In this document: piece by piece, positions 1-11,384 of the stretch
Numbering within the stretch: the stretch's first letter is position 1
How the letters are laid out: the number at the start of each line of letters is the position of its first letter
NCBI GenBank assembly: GCA_000442125.1
Contig: KE546971.1
Location: 1,771,784 to 1,835,783 of the forward strand
Direction of reading: 5' to 3'
Length of the DNA: 64,000 nt
Source: Opeltia flavorubescens
Lineage: Eukaryota; Ascomycota; Lecanoromycetes; Teloschistales; Teloschistaceae
The notes under the pieces: generated by a model
Seen by the model: the letters and a program-made list of their open reading frames with translations, nothing else
What the model was told of the DNA's origin: nothing
The model's database searches: none
Translations under genes and position numbers: made by a program

Positions 1-354
1 CGAGGAGTGTCTATTCAAGCTTTATATAATAGCTATCGCACGACAATGATATTCAGTTTGAGGTTGGTATCTGGTAAGTATTCCAGTAGAAAGTATAAAT
101 GGCTTAGGTAATACGGTCAAGAAGGTCTAGATTTCAGGCCGCTAAATGCGCCTTCCTTCAACGCCTTTTAATTCAACGCCCGGACTCGGTGGTCACACAC
201 CGATCGTTGTTTCCGCTCAGAGGGGAGCAGAGAACTACTGTCAGCGTGACCATGTCCTACTCGCCCTCCGATGAGATCAGCTAGCCCAGCATCCTTTGAC
301 TCCGACCGACTGCACCTCCCCAAATACCGTTCCACCCCCCCGCTTTCCTCAAGT
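1..354. other. Upstream region of the Zn2Cys6 regulator gene
   Basis: No gene was recognised. The pyrimidine-rich, C-rich stretch at about 290-350 directly before the ATG at 355 looks like a fungal promoter or 5' leader. Whatever lies to the left is outside the window. Confidence 0.5.
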
Positions 355-3093
355 ATGCCTCGACCGAAGAAGCCTGGAGGGCCCGAACCCAAAACCCGCA
401 GTCGGAATGGATGCTGGTAAAGCAATCACTCTGCCTGTGGGCATTGCCTGTCGCTGACGAGACTTAGGCCCTGCAAGAACAGGAAGATTAAGTGCGGAGA
501 AGAGAAGCCGGCATGCCAGAACTGTGAAAGGGCTGGTGAGACTTGCGACTACAGCATCCGTCTCAACTGGGAAGGCCGCAACAAACGCAAAGCCGGCGGG
601 ACCACCCCCGAACCTGCCTTCATTGTCAATGCTCCACTCAAAAGTCCGACACCAGCACCCAGTCTTCACAGCGAACCAGGAGCAGCCACTACCCAGCGGC
701 CTCAGCTCCGACATTCAGAAAGTCAGACCTCGAATCTTTCCTTGGAAAGCATTGAAGAGTACAAAAGGAAGCTTCAATTCACTCCCGATGAGACACCTCA
801 GCAACCTCATGATGCCTCAGCAAGGTTGTCTTGGATAGACCCAGCCCTTACCGACCCTTCCGGTCAGGAGATCCTCTTCCAAGATACGCCCTACTTGCCT
901 AAAAGCCCTGGCCGAGCTCCTACAGCAACGCAGAATGGTCGGAACACTACTGCTCAGGATCACTTCTCCACCCGTTACTTACCTAAGCCGCGCGATGCCG
1001 TTAACGCAGCATATCCTTCACCTAACTCCACCGTCGACAGCCCGCCAGCTACCCAGCTGTCAGGATCAAAGGCCCATGGTGGCTACGCCCGCAACCCATC
1101 CAATACTCAGATGCCCCCTCCCTTCCAAACGCCCTTCTCATTTCAGGCGCAAAGCATGTCACGAAAAGCACAAGACGAAACGACAACGGCTGAGTCTGCG
1201 CGCAAGAGAATGCGCTTGAGTCCTGCACAAGACCCATCAGATAGCCTTCATCCCTTGCACTCACCTCAACTCTGCATGTTCAGCTCCGGAGGAAGTAGCG
1301 GATTGATAGCTAGCCAAACCAACAACCTTGGGAACAGTCCTTCCATTGGTACCATCGGCATGCCCCCTACGCCGGCCCCGTCATCGATTGCCTCGGAGGA
1401 TACTCATAATCGATCCATCAGCAGGCCCATTCAAGTACCGCAAGAGTCACTAGATCTTCGGAGACTGTCAGTCAAATCTCTACTGTCCGATGACTCCCCA
1501 GCCGATTCTGGCAACGAGACACCCTTCATGGCATCGACCGTCACTACCCCAACGTTTGAGTATGGGATCGATCGAGGATTCCCGGACTTGGATGTGCCAA
1601 AGAATAACGATGCCACTGCTCTCAGTGGTGTGAGCCCCTCGCTCACAAGATCAGACTCCTTCAACACGTCATTGGAGGGCTCCAACCAAGAGTACTTTCC
1701 CCTTGAATTCGGCTTCGGCCTTTACGGGAATAATAGCACACAAGATCAAGGAGGTTACTACGCCAATCCGGTCACCGTTACCATACCAAAAGGTCTCTTG
1801 CCCCTTCCAACTATCTTGCAAGAAAATCCAATGAACCTTTTGTACTTTCACCATTTCCTGAATCACACTGCTCGAATACTCGTTCCACATGACTGCTCTG
1901 CCAATCCTTTCAAGAATATTCTCCCCCAAATGGCTGTTCGCGACATCAACCTGATGCATCTTCTCCTTGCCTACAGTGCCGCTCATCGTGCACTACTACT
2001 CAAACATCCCGAACCTGCCAATCGCATTGCATCCTGGGTCAAAGATGTCTTCCCAACCCTTCGCCGCGCTCTCGATGATCCGCATGGTCAGATATCGACT
2101 TCCAATCTCGCCACCGCTATCATGCTCGCCTCCTTGGAGATCATCTCCCCTAACGCGTTCGAAGTGACCGTCCCCTGGCAGACACATCTCACTATTGCTC
2201 GACGTATGGTCCTCGCTCGTGGCGGTGCTGAGTCGGTCCATCGCAAAGACAAAGTTAGCTACTTCCTCAGCCGATGGTTTGCCTACCTCGATGTCCTTGG
2301 CTCCCTCTCCGGTGGTAACAATGACCGTCCCCTCTTCAGTGGCAGCTACTGGGCCAACGACGATTCGGACGATGACTTCCAGATCGATTGTCTCCTAGGA
2401 TTCACATCCCGCTGTGTTAGTATCCTTGCTCGCATCGCGGAACTGGCCCGCCAATGCGATAGCGAACGTATCGATCCTGACACCGGTACTATCGATGAAG
2501 CATGGGCCCCCAGCGAAGAAGTCGTGACCAAAGCCGAACGACTCCGCCTCGACCTCCAGGACGCGCGCATGCATCGCTACAAAGGCTGTCCGCACCGTCC
2601 CTCCACCCCCACCTCCCACCGAAAAGGTAGCGGCAAAGATGAAGCGGGCTGGGATCTCCTCGAAATGGTCGCCACGAATGAAGCTTTCCATTGGGCCGGG
2701 CTCGTGCATCTCAACCGCCGCATTTTGGGCAAGAAATCCGAGGACCTGGAAGTCCAGATCGCGGTCCGAGAGATTGTAGGCGCGTTGTTTAAGGTTAGGA
2801 AGGGAGGGACGGCGGAAGCGTGTTTGCTGTTTCCGATGTTTACGGCCGGGTGTGATGCGAAGGAGGAGGGGCAGAGGGAGGTTATTATGGAGAGGTTGAG
2901 GTGTGTGGAGGAGAGTGGGATGACGCAGGTGAGTTGTTTCTTTTTGTGATGGAAGTAGGATGAAGGGGCTTGAAAGATGTAGTACTGACGATGTTTTTGA
3001 TGATAGGTACATAAAGCGAGGACTTTGATTGAAAAGGTTTGGGAAACAGGAAGGCCTTGGGAGACTTTGGTTACGGGGGAGTTCTTCGGATAA
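355..3093 (+). CDS. Zn2Cys6 transcription factor with fungal_trans_2-type domain
   Basis: Predicted nuclear DNA-binding regulator of 869 residues. I join 355-416, 468-2928 and 3007-3093; the lengths sum to 870 codons. Intron 1 splits the zinc cluster. After joining, cysteines fall at residues 20, 23, 30, 37, 40 and 47, the exact CX2CX6CX6CX2CX6C spacing of a Gal4-type binuclear cluster. Residues about 110-440 are low-complexity and rich in Ser, Pro and Thr. The part from about 460 on (LMHLLLAYSAAHRALLL and following) resembles the helical fungal_trans_2 domain (PF11951). The last intron begins GTGAGT at 2929 and ends ATAG at 3006; without it the protein would stop early at 2949. The gene converges on a P450 gene with an MFS permease beyond, so local control of those is possible but untested. 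Target genes are unknown. Confidence 0.9.
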
Positions 3094-3430
3094 TTTCCAT
3101 GATTCATGCCTGGGTTATTGGTCTGAGAAGGGACATGACTGCACGACGTTCACGACATCGATATGGCTATGTGCTTGATGGGATTATGATCTCAGTGATA
3201 TTTGCTAGCGATGTTTTTGGAGTTCGATACCCCGGGTTCGGTAATAATGAAGTCAGTGGATTTGCCCTGAGAGTTTCAGGTGACAAAAATGTTCTATCGA
3301 AGTGACTTTTCTACCGATCTATCTATTCCCGGTCTACAACATTCGATATTGCGCGAAACGAGATATCGATGCCCAAGACCCGTGAAATCGAATGCCCTGC
3401 GTCGCAAGGGAATCGATATCACAACCCCGT
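3094..3430. other. Convergent intergenic region between regulator and P450
   Basis: Both flanking genes end here. Short open frames exist but none has coding character. Presumably it holds the two 3' untranslated regions. Confidence 0.5.
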
Positions 3431-5225
3431 CTATATTGCCCCGAACCCTCTAATCCTCACCCTCAAACCCCCGGGTTTAGCACTAATACCCGTCACAACC
3501 TTTATCCCATTGACCAAACCCCCTTTATCAGCAGTACCGCCACTACTACCATCCACCCCTCCCGCAAACCCCGTCTCAAAAGCCCCAACCCACGCAGCCA
3601 CAAGACACGCCAACTCCGCCCTCGCAAACGCCTGCCCAATACACGATCTCGGTCCTCCCAAAAACGTCAACATCGCATAAGGAGGATGAATCTTACTGGT
3701 CCCAGATGCAGCGAGCCAGCGTTCAGGGCGAAAGACGTGTGCGTCCTCGCCCCATAATTCTCTGCTTACGTTCACAGCCCACGGCGCAATGACGATGGTC
3801 GTGCCTTTTGGAATCCGGGTGTTGGAAATGGATGTCTCGCGAGCGGCAACGCGCATGGTGAGGGGTACGGGGGGGTAGAGGCGTAGGATCTCGGTGCAGA
3901 AGGCTTGGAGGTAGGTGCATTTGTCGATGTAGAATGCTTGGAATGCGTTATCTTTGCTCTTGTCATCTTGATTGTTGGTGAAGTGGTGTGCTGGTATATG
4001 CGTTTGAATTTCTTCGCGGATGCGACTATGGATGGATGGGTTGCGACAGAGTTCGTAGAGGGACCAACTCATTGCTGCGGCGGTGGTTTCGTGGCCGGCG
4101 ACGAGAAATGTCATGAGTTGATTTACGAGATCTTCTTCTGAGAAAGCTCTTGAGGCGATGGCGATGGAGAGGATGTCTTGGTTGGGGTTGGTACAGAACG
4201 CAAGCTTTTCGGTTTTGGCCCGAATCATTTGACGGCAGATATCTTTGATAGTCTTGGATTCTCTTGCAAGCTCGCTGGTGAGTTCGATACTGACGAGATC
4301 GACATAGTCAGTTGGAGGAAATGCTGCCTGATTGAACTTTGGGGGAAAGGAGTAGCCGATTGAGTAACTCACGGAAAGAATGACCAAAACCATGTCGGAA
4401 GGAAGAACCTCAAGAAACCCAGCATCTGCGACCAGCGATTAGGCGATAGTATCTTCCGGTATGTCTCAGCTATCGTGTTAGATGGATACTGTATGGTCTT
4501 GAAATCATGGCCAAAGGCCGCAAGCCCGATAATGTCAAGTGTCGCTCGGCTGACCCAATCGTCGACATTGATCTCCCCAATTTCGTCGTTTTGGATATAC
4601 CTCTTTAGAGAAGTGACTAGCTCTTGAGATTTGGCCCAGAAAGCCGGATGAAGGTTTTTGATGCGGCGATATGAAAATGCTGGGAGAAGACTTCTGCGCT
4701 GTCTCTGTATGCTAACAGTCAGAATTTTGGTCTATATGACCGGACAAAGATCATACCTTGTGCTCCTCGCCTTCAGCGAGTAACAGGCCGATTCCGAAGA
4801 TGTTGCCAAACCCCTTGGCGAATTGTGGCGGTTTGACAAAGTCATGAGCTCTGTGAACAAGCACTTCCGCCAGAGCTGTGGAACTGAATACCGCAATCCG
4901 CTCACTGTTGAAGAAATCGAGGTAGCGGATGAGGCCGTTGTGAGGGTTGTCATTGATCCATTGTCGCAGTGGTTGCCCTTGGGGTTCGCTGATGATGCGT
5001 GAGAAATGTCCCATCAGAAAGGAGCCGCCCTGCATGTGTTAGTAGCTGCTTAGGTATTCATATGGAGAAGTATGGAACCGTAGGGCCTGGAAGACGTCGC
5101 AGGGGGCTCAAGAATTTTGGGTAAACGATGCAGTGCCATGACACGAATGCTGATAGCAAAAAGAGTGCAAAAGTGATGATACACGATTGGTAAGACACAT
5201 CGTATGAGTAAATTGTTTGCAACAT
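3431..5225 (-). CDS. Cytochrome P450 monooxygenase
   Basis: Membrane-anchored haem monooxygenase of 534 residues; the substrate cannot be read from sequence. Exons on the minus strand: 5225-5079, 5029-4757, 4698-4373, 4289-3431, summing to 535 codons. An N-terminal membrane helix (CIITFALFLLSAFVSW) is followed by a proline-rich hinge (RRLPGPT). The C-terminal half shows the I-helix AGHETT, the ExxR motif in EILRLYPP, the PERW element (FRPERWL) and the haem loop FLGGPRSCIG with the axial cysteine near residue 465. Intron 1 has an unusual GTTCCA donor but an ideal CTAAC branch point. For intron 3 the acceptor at 4290 was chosen because only it restores the reading frame. ATG 5225 was preferred over in-frame upstream ATGs because it puts the membrane anchor close to the N terminus. 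An MFS permease lies upstream on the same strand. Confidence 0.9.
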
Positions 5226-6403
5226 TGAAGGGAGTGAGTGAGTTGCGGCAACACGTAATGCTGGTAGGAGACATCTCATGGCAAAATAAAAGAACTTTTG
5301 GATACCTGAAATCCGAACCAGAGAAGGATGAAAGAGTAATGTGATCATCCCATAGCCTGGTGGATGGTGGATTTAAACCAAAGGAACATGGTATGTGTCG
5401 AGGCAGCGGATGACAGTAGGTGGAAGTGGGATAGATAGCTGAACAATTGTGATGTACCGCCTGAAGCTACAATTGCAAGTAGTGAAGAAATGACTAATAC
5501 CGTCCACAATGAACAACATATGGCATCGTTCGCGCCATTGGTTCTCGTTGATAGATTGATACAGATGCCATGCCCAATGCAGGGGAGACTGGAACGCAGG
5601 ACTAGCATTAAGAAGATAATTAAGATCATTTGGACAAATTGTAGATTGCTATAGCTGAGGGGCAACACAATACAGGATTCTTCAGGTGATACCGCAGCAT
5701 CCTGCAAAGTGTCTTCTAGCTCTATCCAGATTGTAAAAGTGGCGATACATTTGAAGGTAAGATGCTGTAGCTTCCCGTGACGATAATCCTGACGATTCTC
5801 ACACAAAATAAGGATCAGATCCTGTATCTAATGGGCACATGACTGCCACATGGTCCATCGAACCAAATCTCTCATTGTTGAATATCTTGCAAAGCTTAGG
5901 CGAAAAGCTGAACGAATACCAATCATTATTGCACGACGTCGTTGCTTAGAAATCGCGCTTGTAGATTGCCAAATTTGGAAGGATCATCAGACAAGGCAGG
6001 TGCTGCCGAGAAAATATGCGTAGCAGTCACATCTTCAAATAAGGGCCTAGATAATTGAACATATGGAGGATGCAGAATGAGAACATCTAAAATAATTTGC
6101 TTCAATCGCTTTAGGTTTATTCCCTCCTTCAAAAATGGAGTATTCTATACAGCTGGGTACATAGAAGCATTGATCGTTTTCTCTATTGGCCATTGTGAAA
6201 TTTTTCTACTCAGATTTACGGAGGGGAAATATCAGTCAAAATTAGGGTGGGCAACATGTCCAGATGGGTACAAGACCAACTGCAACAGATAAGACAGCAG
6301 GTGATCACCGATGACAATTAAGAGCACACCGAAGGCTTTGAGGGAGCTCGTAATGAGGACGTATATGTCACGGAGATATTATCAACAACTTTCTCCTCTT
6401 CTA
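5226..6403. other. Intergenic region upstream of the P450
   Basis: About 1.2 kb, rather AT-rich, between the P450 start and the end of the MFS gene. A 153-residue open frame on the minus strand (5345-5806) is hydrophobic in parts but resembles nothing I know and has no supporting structure. I see no RNA gene or mobile element. It presumably contains the P450 promoter. Confidence 0.45.
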
Positions 6404-8045
6404 TCAAAGGGTGTAGATGAAGTTTGGCCTAAACATTTCGTGAGCAGTGGATCGACAGAGTAATTCATTACCGAGGACGTACCTGATATCTCCCAGTGCT
6501 TCAATCTCCTTTTCCGCCTTGCCAATAGTCAAATGATCCAATGCACCCGCCCGTCTTTTGGCATTCTCTCGCCTGAGGAGCACATACTGAAGCGCGCTTC
6601 CACCTAATAGGAACAGGGTAAGATAGGCAAACACTATCCCATGTCCGGTGCGATACTTTGGCTTTTCATTGCTTCGGTAGATATTACTGCTCACTATGCC
6701 ATTGAGGTTGCCCCACCCAATGACAAAACCGAGCGTGACTCCACGCTTATATACCCCTTCCGTATTGTTACTCACCCACGTGATGGTATTGGCAATACAT
6801 GGATAGATGCCCAAGGCGCCTAGGAAGGTGCCCGCATATTGCACGCCTGGAGACGAGCCACCGAGTAGCATGGCGAATCCAATTAGACCAAAGACAGAAA
6901 CCCCCATATTGCATAGCCCTCGTTGATGTGTGCGATCAGCAATGTAGCCAATGGTGATAGTCAAGATGGCGGCAGCCGCATACGGTGGGACAGATAAAAG
7001 CTGAGCGCGTGTGCTGGTGTATCCTAGGCCATTGATGATGGTTGGTAGGAACAGCGAGAAAGCGTAGAGAGGACCATCACAGCCCATGTAAATGACGGCA
7101 TAGAGATATGTCTTCCAATCCTTGACCGAGGCCCAGAAATATGACATGCGGAACTCCTCGTGCTCAGCCGATGACTGTTGGTCTGCCTTGAGCCGTCGAA
7201 TGACGCGTTGACGATCAACGTCGGAAAGAAAGGTAGCCTCATCGGGGAAATCGAATACCATCCAGAAGGAGGCGATCCCTATCAGTATTGTCGCCAAACC
7301 CTCAAGGATGAAGATCCAGGACCAGCCGCGCTTGCCGCCTATTCCATCCATATTCTCAATGGCAGCTGCCAACAGGCCACCAAATGAACCCGACACGGCA
7401 GCTGCGGAGAAGAAGATGGCAGCACGGATACCGAACTCGTCGCGCCTGTACCAACAGGAGAGGTAGTAATTGATGCCCGGGAAAAGACCAGCTTCAGCTA
7501 ATCCGAGGAAGAAACGCGCTGCCATTAAACCTTGAAAATTGTGTACTAGGCCCATGGTGGTCATGCAAATGCCCCAGAGAAGCATGATGGCGGGGATGAA
7601 GACGCTGGGTCGAAGGCGTTTGAGCAAGACATTGGTCAGAGGTTCGGCTCCCGCGTACGAGACGAAGAAGACGGACAAGGCAGCGTTATACTGGCCGGGA
7701 GTAATATGAAGGCTCTTCTCAAGCCCGGCAAGTCGGGCATTGCCAATGTTTGTCCGGTCGAGGAAACTGATCAGATAAAGCAGGCAGAGCCATGGAATCA
7801 GGCGAATATCCAACTTCCACAGTAGTCGCCTATCCTGCGCCGAGTCAGTAAACGTTCGCGCACGTTGTTTGTGCAACACATACAATCTTGGCCTTTTCCT
7901 CATCGCTCAATTCAGCATCCGGATCTGGTGGCAGGTTGCTCCGATCCAAGCCACCGGGATGTACGCCAACATCCTTCTCGTCGTGCTTCTCGTCGTCATA
8001 GGGAGAGTTGCCGCTATCGCTGTCGCGCTTTTGGGGGAGGCTCAT
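6404..8045 (-). CDS. MFS transporter, anion:cation symporter (allantoate/nicotinate permease-like) family
   Basis: Plasma-membrane secondary transporter of 512 residues with about 12 helices, probably for a small organic anion; the substrate is not determinable. Exons: 8045-7884, 7834-6483, 6428-6404, exactly 513 codons. The family signature DRTNIGNARLAGLEKSL lies in helix 1 and RFFLGLAEAGLFPG follows in the helix 4 region, as in Dal5/Tna1-type carriers. The final intron (GTACGT at 6482, TTTAG at 6429) restores the tail DIRPNFIYTL; ignoring it would give a different, longer tail. An upstream in-frame ATG at 8096 would add 17 residues. The N-terminal 50 residues are acidic and cytosolic. The closest neighbour is a P450 on the same strand. 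Confidence 0.92.
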
Positions 8046-8816
8046 GACGGCGGCCTCGGAGGGAAGGTGTGAGGTGAGGATATGGTCGGGAGGCACGAAA
8101 ATGACTGAGAGGGGGGAGAGCGGGCAGCCGGCGACGGATTGGTTGCCATACTTAAGACTCGATAGCTTATGCAGAATAGATCAAAGACGACTGGCTGATG
8201 GGACGGGAGGGTGCAAGAACCTCGCTTCCCCACATGTAATTGGTAGGATTTAGGCACTCCCCGCCTTTGCTTGGCAACTGGGGAAATGGAGCTCGCGGAC
8301 TCCACGGATACCCACCTTTCCAGGGTAGGGAGGTTTCCGTGCCGCTTCGGTAGTCATATGCGGTGGTTGATGGTGATGATAGTGACGGTTATGATGACGG
8401 CAAGCTTCGCAAAGTGCCGACGGAGAAAAGGAGGACTAATTGCATCGGCCAAGGAATAAGCACTTACAAGCGTCGTTTCTGACAGCCAATCAACGCAATG
8501 CATGCCGCAGGGTACGAGTTCGCAGTGAGCGCTTCGCGTAATGTTGTCTCCAGGACATATGTATTATTAAATATTCATACTTAATGAACATACAGGCATA
8601 TCTTCTGCTTACAATATACATGCCACACTGATGATGTACCAAAATCCACTCAATCTTCGTAGCGAAGATTAGCTCAAGAACGGCTCATGTTGGAACTTGG
8701 TCAAGCTTTACTCCCAGTCGCCCACTCTATCGTACCCATAACTCTTTAGAATTTTAAAATATGAATCTTCTTTCAACGGAATTCTCATCGGAATCTTGCG
8801 TAACACGCCGATCTTG
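8046..8816. other. Intergenic region, probable promoter of the MFS gene
   Basis: About 770 bases between the MFS start and the 3' end of the C2H2/AT-hook gene. No coding frame is convincing. It should hold the MFS promoter and the terminator of the neighbour. Confidence 0.5.
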
Positions 8817-10766
8817 TCAAGTGCGCTCAATTGTGCGTTCGTAGCTAGCATGACCAGGAAACCCTGGTGCGTCAAACGGCGTATAGTTGCTTGAATAAGG
8901 CAAAGACTGTCGTAAATGAGCATTGGGATTGAGTGGGTTGAGTGAGACCCGATATACTGGAGGTGTTGACAAGCCAGCAAAAGCCATCTCCGCTGGCAGC
9001 GTAAATGATACCTGAGTCTTTTGATCCGCTCTGGCTATGGTGTATCGGTGATTGGAACTTCCCCGAGCTCTCGAGTTTGGCCTTTCGTAGCTTGAATTGG
9101 CATAATTCCAATCAGGTAGAACATTCTCTTTATCATGTTCAGCAGCCGAGTATCTTGCTGGCCGATCATCCTTCGAGTGGATCTTTGACGCTTTCGTCAA
9201 GGCGTTTGATGTGCTCAGCGGTAACCTTGTGGACCTAACTTTAGATTTACTGGTAGATCTGGCAGCGCTTTCATCAACCCAGGCTTTACTGGTGTAGCCT
9301 TGGCTGCCAGTTCTGTTCCTTTTTGAAGTGGATCGCAAAGGGTTGTACATAGGCTTGATTGGATCACGAGCCTGGCTTGAACTTTCGACCTCTTCACGTG
9401 AAGGGACTGGGTTCAACCGCGCAAAATTTAGAAACGGATCACCCGTGTTTAGGAGCCAGCCACCTTCCTCAGCTTCTGTTCGGGCACCGGTTGATGTAAG
9501 ACCAAAAACTCCGGGGTCTCTATCACCCTCAGCACCGAATTCGTCTGACCGTTCGATGGTCTGAGATATAGACGTTTCTCGTTTCACTGCGTGAGACGCT
9601 TCATGCACTGGAGCTCGCGAACTCTTTTTTAACTTACCGAGTTTCTCATTCATGGCTCCTTCTTTTACCTTTGACTTTCTCCCACGTCGACGCTTCGGTG
9701 GAGGTGGCGGTGGAGTATCTTCCTTCGGCGGGGTGCTCTGGACATCGCCTGTGATGAAACGACACAATTTTAGTGACCCATCAGGCCAGTAAATGTATTC
9801 ATTACACTCTATCTCGAGAGAATCCTGTTCGATCTGCGCAATGAGTGAATCATTTTTCCGTTGGTTTCGTTTTCTTTGAGCATCCACGCTTGCTGAATCA
9901 AAAAGCGCCATTCCTGGATAGCAGATACCCTTCAATTCTGGTGTTTTCGGAACAAAATCCTCTTCCCCTGGTGTCTCATCCTCCTTGTTGCCCTGGACTC
10001 GTCTTGGTCGACCTCTAGGGGCAGGGCGTAGTGATGGTAGTTCAGCTCCATACCGAGTCGATGAAGGTTGGGATTCGATTATTGGTGGTTCCGGGTACGA
10101 AAGGCTGAAGGGACTTCGACCTTGGAGATATCGTTGATCACTCTCGGTATCTGATTCGACTTTCGGCCCTTCTGGAGCAGCTGTTGTAGAGGCAGCGAGC
10201 ATCTGGTCATGAAATGCTGTTGGCACGACAGACTTCGAGTTTGATGGTTGGAATGTATGCATCCGTGGAATAGGAGCACGGTATACCGAGGTAATATCCA
10301 GACCAGGCGAGCTTAGAGAAGGTGATTGTCTCAAAGTAGCCGCGCCGTGGGCGGGGGCTGATGAAGCCTCTGATAGCCGTGGATCAATGGCGTTGTCTGG
10401 TACTGTCTCATATGGAAACTGATCAGGTCTGGGTGCAATGACCTTCTTGTTGGCCGATGTAGAAAGCTTCGAAGGCTTCGGAAATGCTGACCCCGGCCTA
10501 TTGCTGGCTCTTGTTGTGCCATTGGATCTCTTAGAATCTTTAAGTATCATGCGCTGTGACAACAGCTTCTCGATTTGGTTGTCAGTGTACCACCGATCGT
10601 AGATGTCCAATTGATTACGGGCTGTTGCATCCTGACCGCCGCGGACTTGAGCCTTGAAATAGTGTGACAAATGCCCTTTTGATCCGACGTGAGTGAGGAG
10701 ATGAGATATGTCGCTGAAAACAGGCTGCTTGGGGCAAATATTGCAGTGGAGAGGAATTGAAGCCAT
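8817..10766 (-). CDS. Hypothetical nuclear protein with one C2H2-like finger and AT-hook-like motifs
   Basis: Uninterrupted frame of 649 residues from ATG 10766 (MASIPLHCNIC). The N terminus holds one zinc-finger-like motif (CNIC, then HLLTH about 15 residues later). Two AT-hook-like basic patches follow: RGRPRR near the middle and KRRRGRKSK after a run of prolines. Most of the rest is Ser-, Pro- and charge-rich and probably disordered. This architecture suggests a nuclear, DNA-associated protein, but I do not recognise a characterised orthologue. A longer frame reaches upstream to 10862, but its first residues do not look coding, so the ATG just before the finger was chosen. Confidence 0.75.
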   Translation of the reverse strand: MASIPLHCNICPKQPVFSDISHLLTHVGSKGHLSHYFKAQVRGGQDATARNQLDIYDRWYTDNQIEKLLSQRMILKDSKRSNGTTRASNRPGSAFPKPSKLSTSANKKVIAPRPDQFPYETVPDNAIDPRLSEASSAPAHGAATLRQSPSLSSPGLDITSVYRAPIPRMHTFQPSNSKSVVPTAFHDQMLAASTTAAPEGPKVESDTESDQRYLQGRSPFSLSYPEPPIIESQPSSTRYGAELPSLRPAPRGRPRRVQGNKEDETPGEEDFVPKTPELKGICYPGMALFDSASVDAQRKRNQRKNDSLIAQIEQDSLEIECNEYIYWPDGSLKLCRFITGDVQSTPPKEDTPPPPPPKRRRGRKSKVKEGAMNEKLGKLKKSSRAPVHEASHAVKRETSISQTIERSDEFGAEGDRDPGVFGLTSTGARTEAEEGGWLLNTGDPFLNFARLNPVPSREEVESSSQARDPIKPMYNPLRSTSKRNRTGSQGYTSKAWVDESAARSTSKSKVRSTRLPLSTSNALTKASKIHSKDDRPARYSAAEHDKENVLPDWNYANSSYERPNSRARGSSNHRYTIARADQKTQVSFTLPAEMAFAGLSTPPVYRVSLNPLNPNAHLRQSLPYSSNYTPFDAPGFPGHASYERTIERT

Positions 10767-11384
10767 GGTAGCAATTGACTTTACAAGCAAATCATGTGCA
10801 ATAAGGAAGCGATGATGAAGCAGACGGAAGTGCTTCCTGCTCAAGCACAGCGTGTTATGCACTTCCCTTGATGACAGCCATAAACCTAAGGTATTGTTGA
10901 TTTTGTCTGGAGAATGGGAAGGTGAAAGGGTGCTTAAGACGAAAGGTCAAGCAAAAGTGAGTGGGTAAATATCAAGATGCTGATTCGGCAGGCGCGACTA
11001 CCAATATTCGCAGGGAAAGCACATATATGATAATATCTGACATGCTAGGACATTTGGGGGTAGCGCATCTAGTTCTATGAAAGGAATAGAAGCGAGTATT
11101 TTACCGATTTCAGACTGAAAGAATTACATGCTATGCCACTACAAATACTTGCATGTTACATCTTTGCTTATGTTTTCTGCCGCTTTGAGCTGAACAGACA
11201 CGGACATGAGCCTGGTGACTTCAGTGTTGCAGCGAAATCTTTTCAAATCTTTTCTCTACTCGAGCCTTGTATCCCAAATCCACATGTGATACGGCGAAGC
11301 GGGCTATTAGATGGCAGGAGAATCGACGGATGGTACGCTGATGTAAATTTCGAGATCACAGTGATTGCATAGTCAAGATATATC
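10767..11384. other. Intergenic region between BET2-like and C2H2/AT-hook genes
   Basis: About 620 bases. A 79-residue open frame on the plus strand at 11133-11372 lacks any recognisable motif. It probably contains the C2H2/AT-hook gene promoter. Confidence 0.45.

Noticed and set aside
2395-3107. Long minus-strand frames of 205 and 176 residues
   Set aside because: They lie antisense to the conserved C-terminal part of the Zn2Cys6 regulator and have biased composition typical of antisense shadows.
5345-5806. 153-residue minus-strand frame with hydrophobic stretches
   Set aside because: No recognisable family, no splice context, and it lies in the upstream region of the P450; not strong enough to call.
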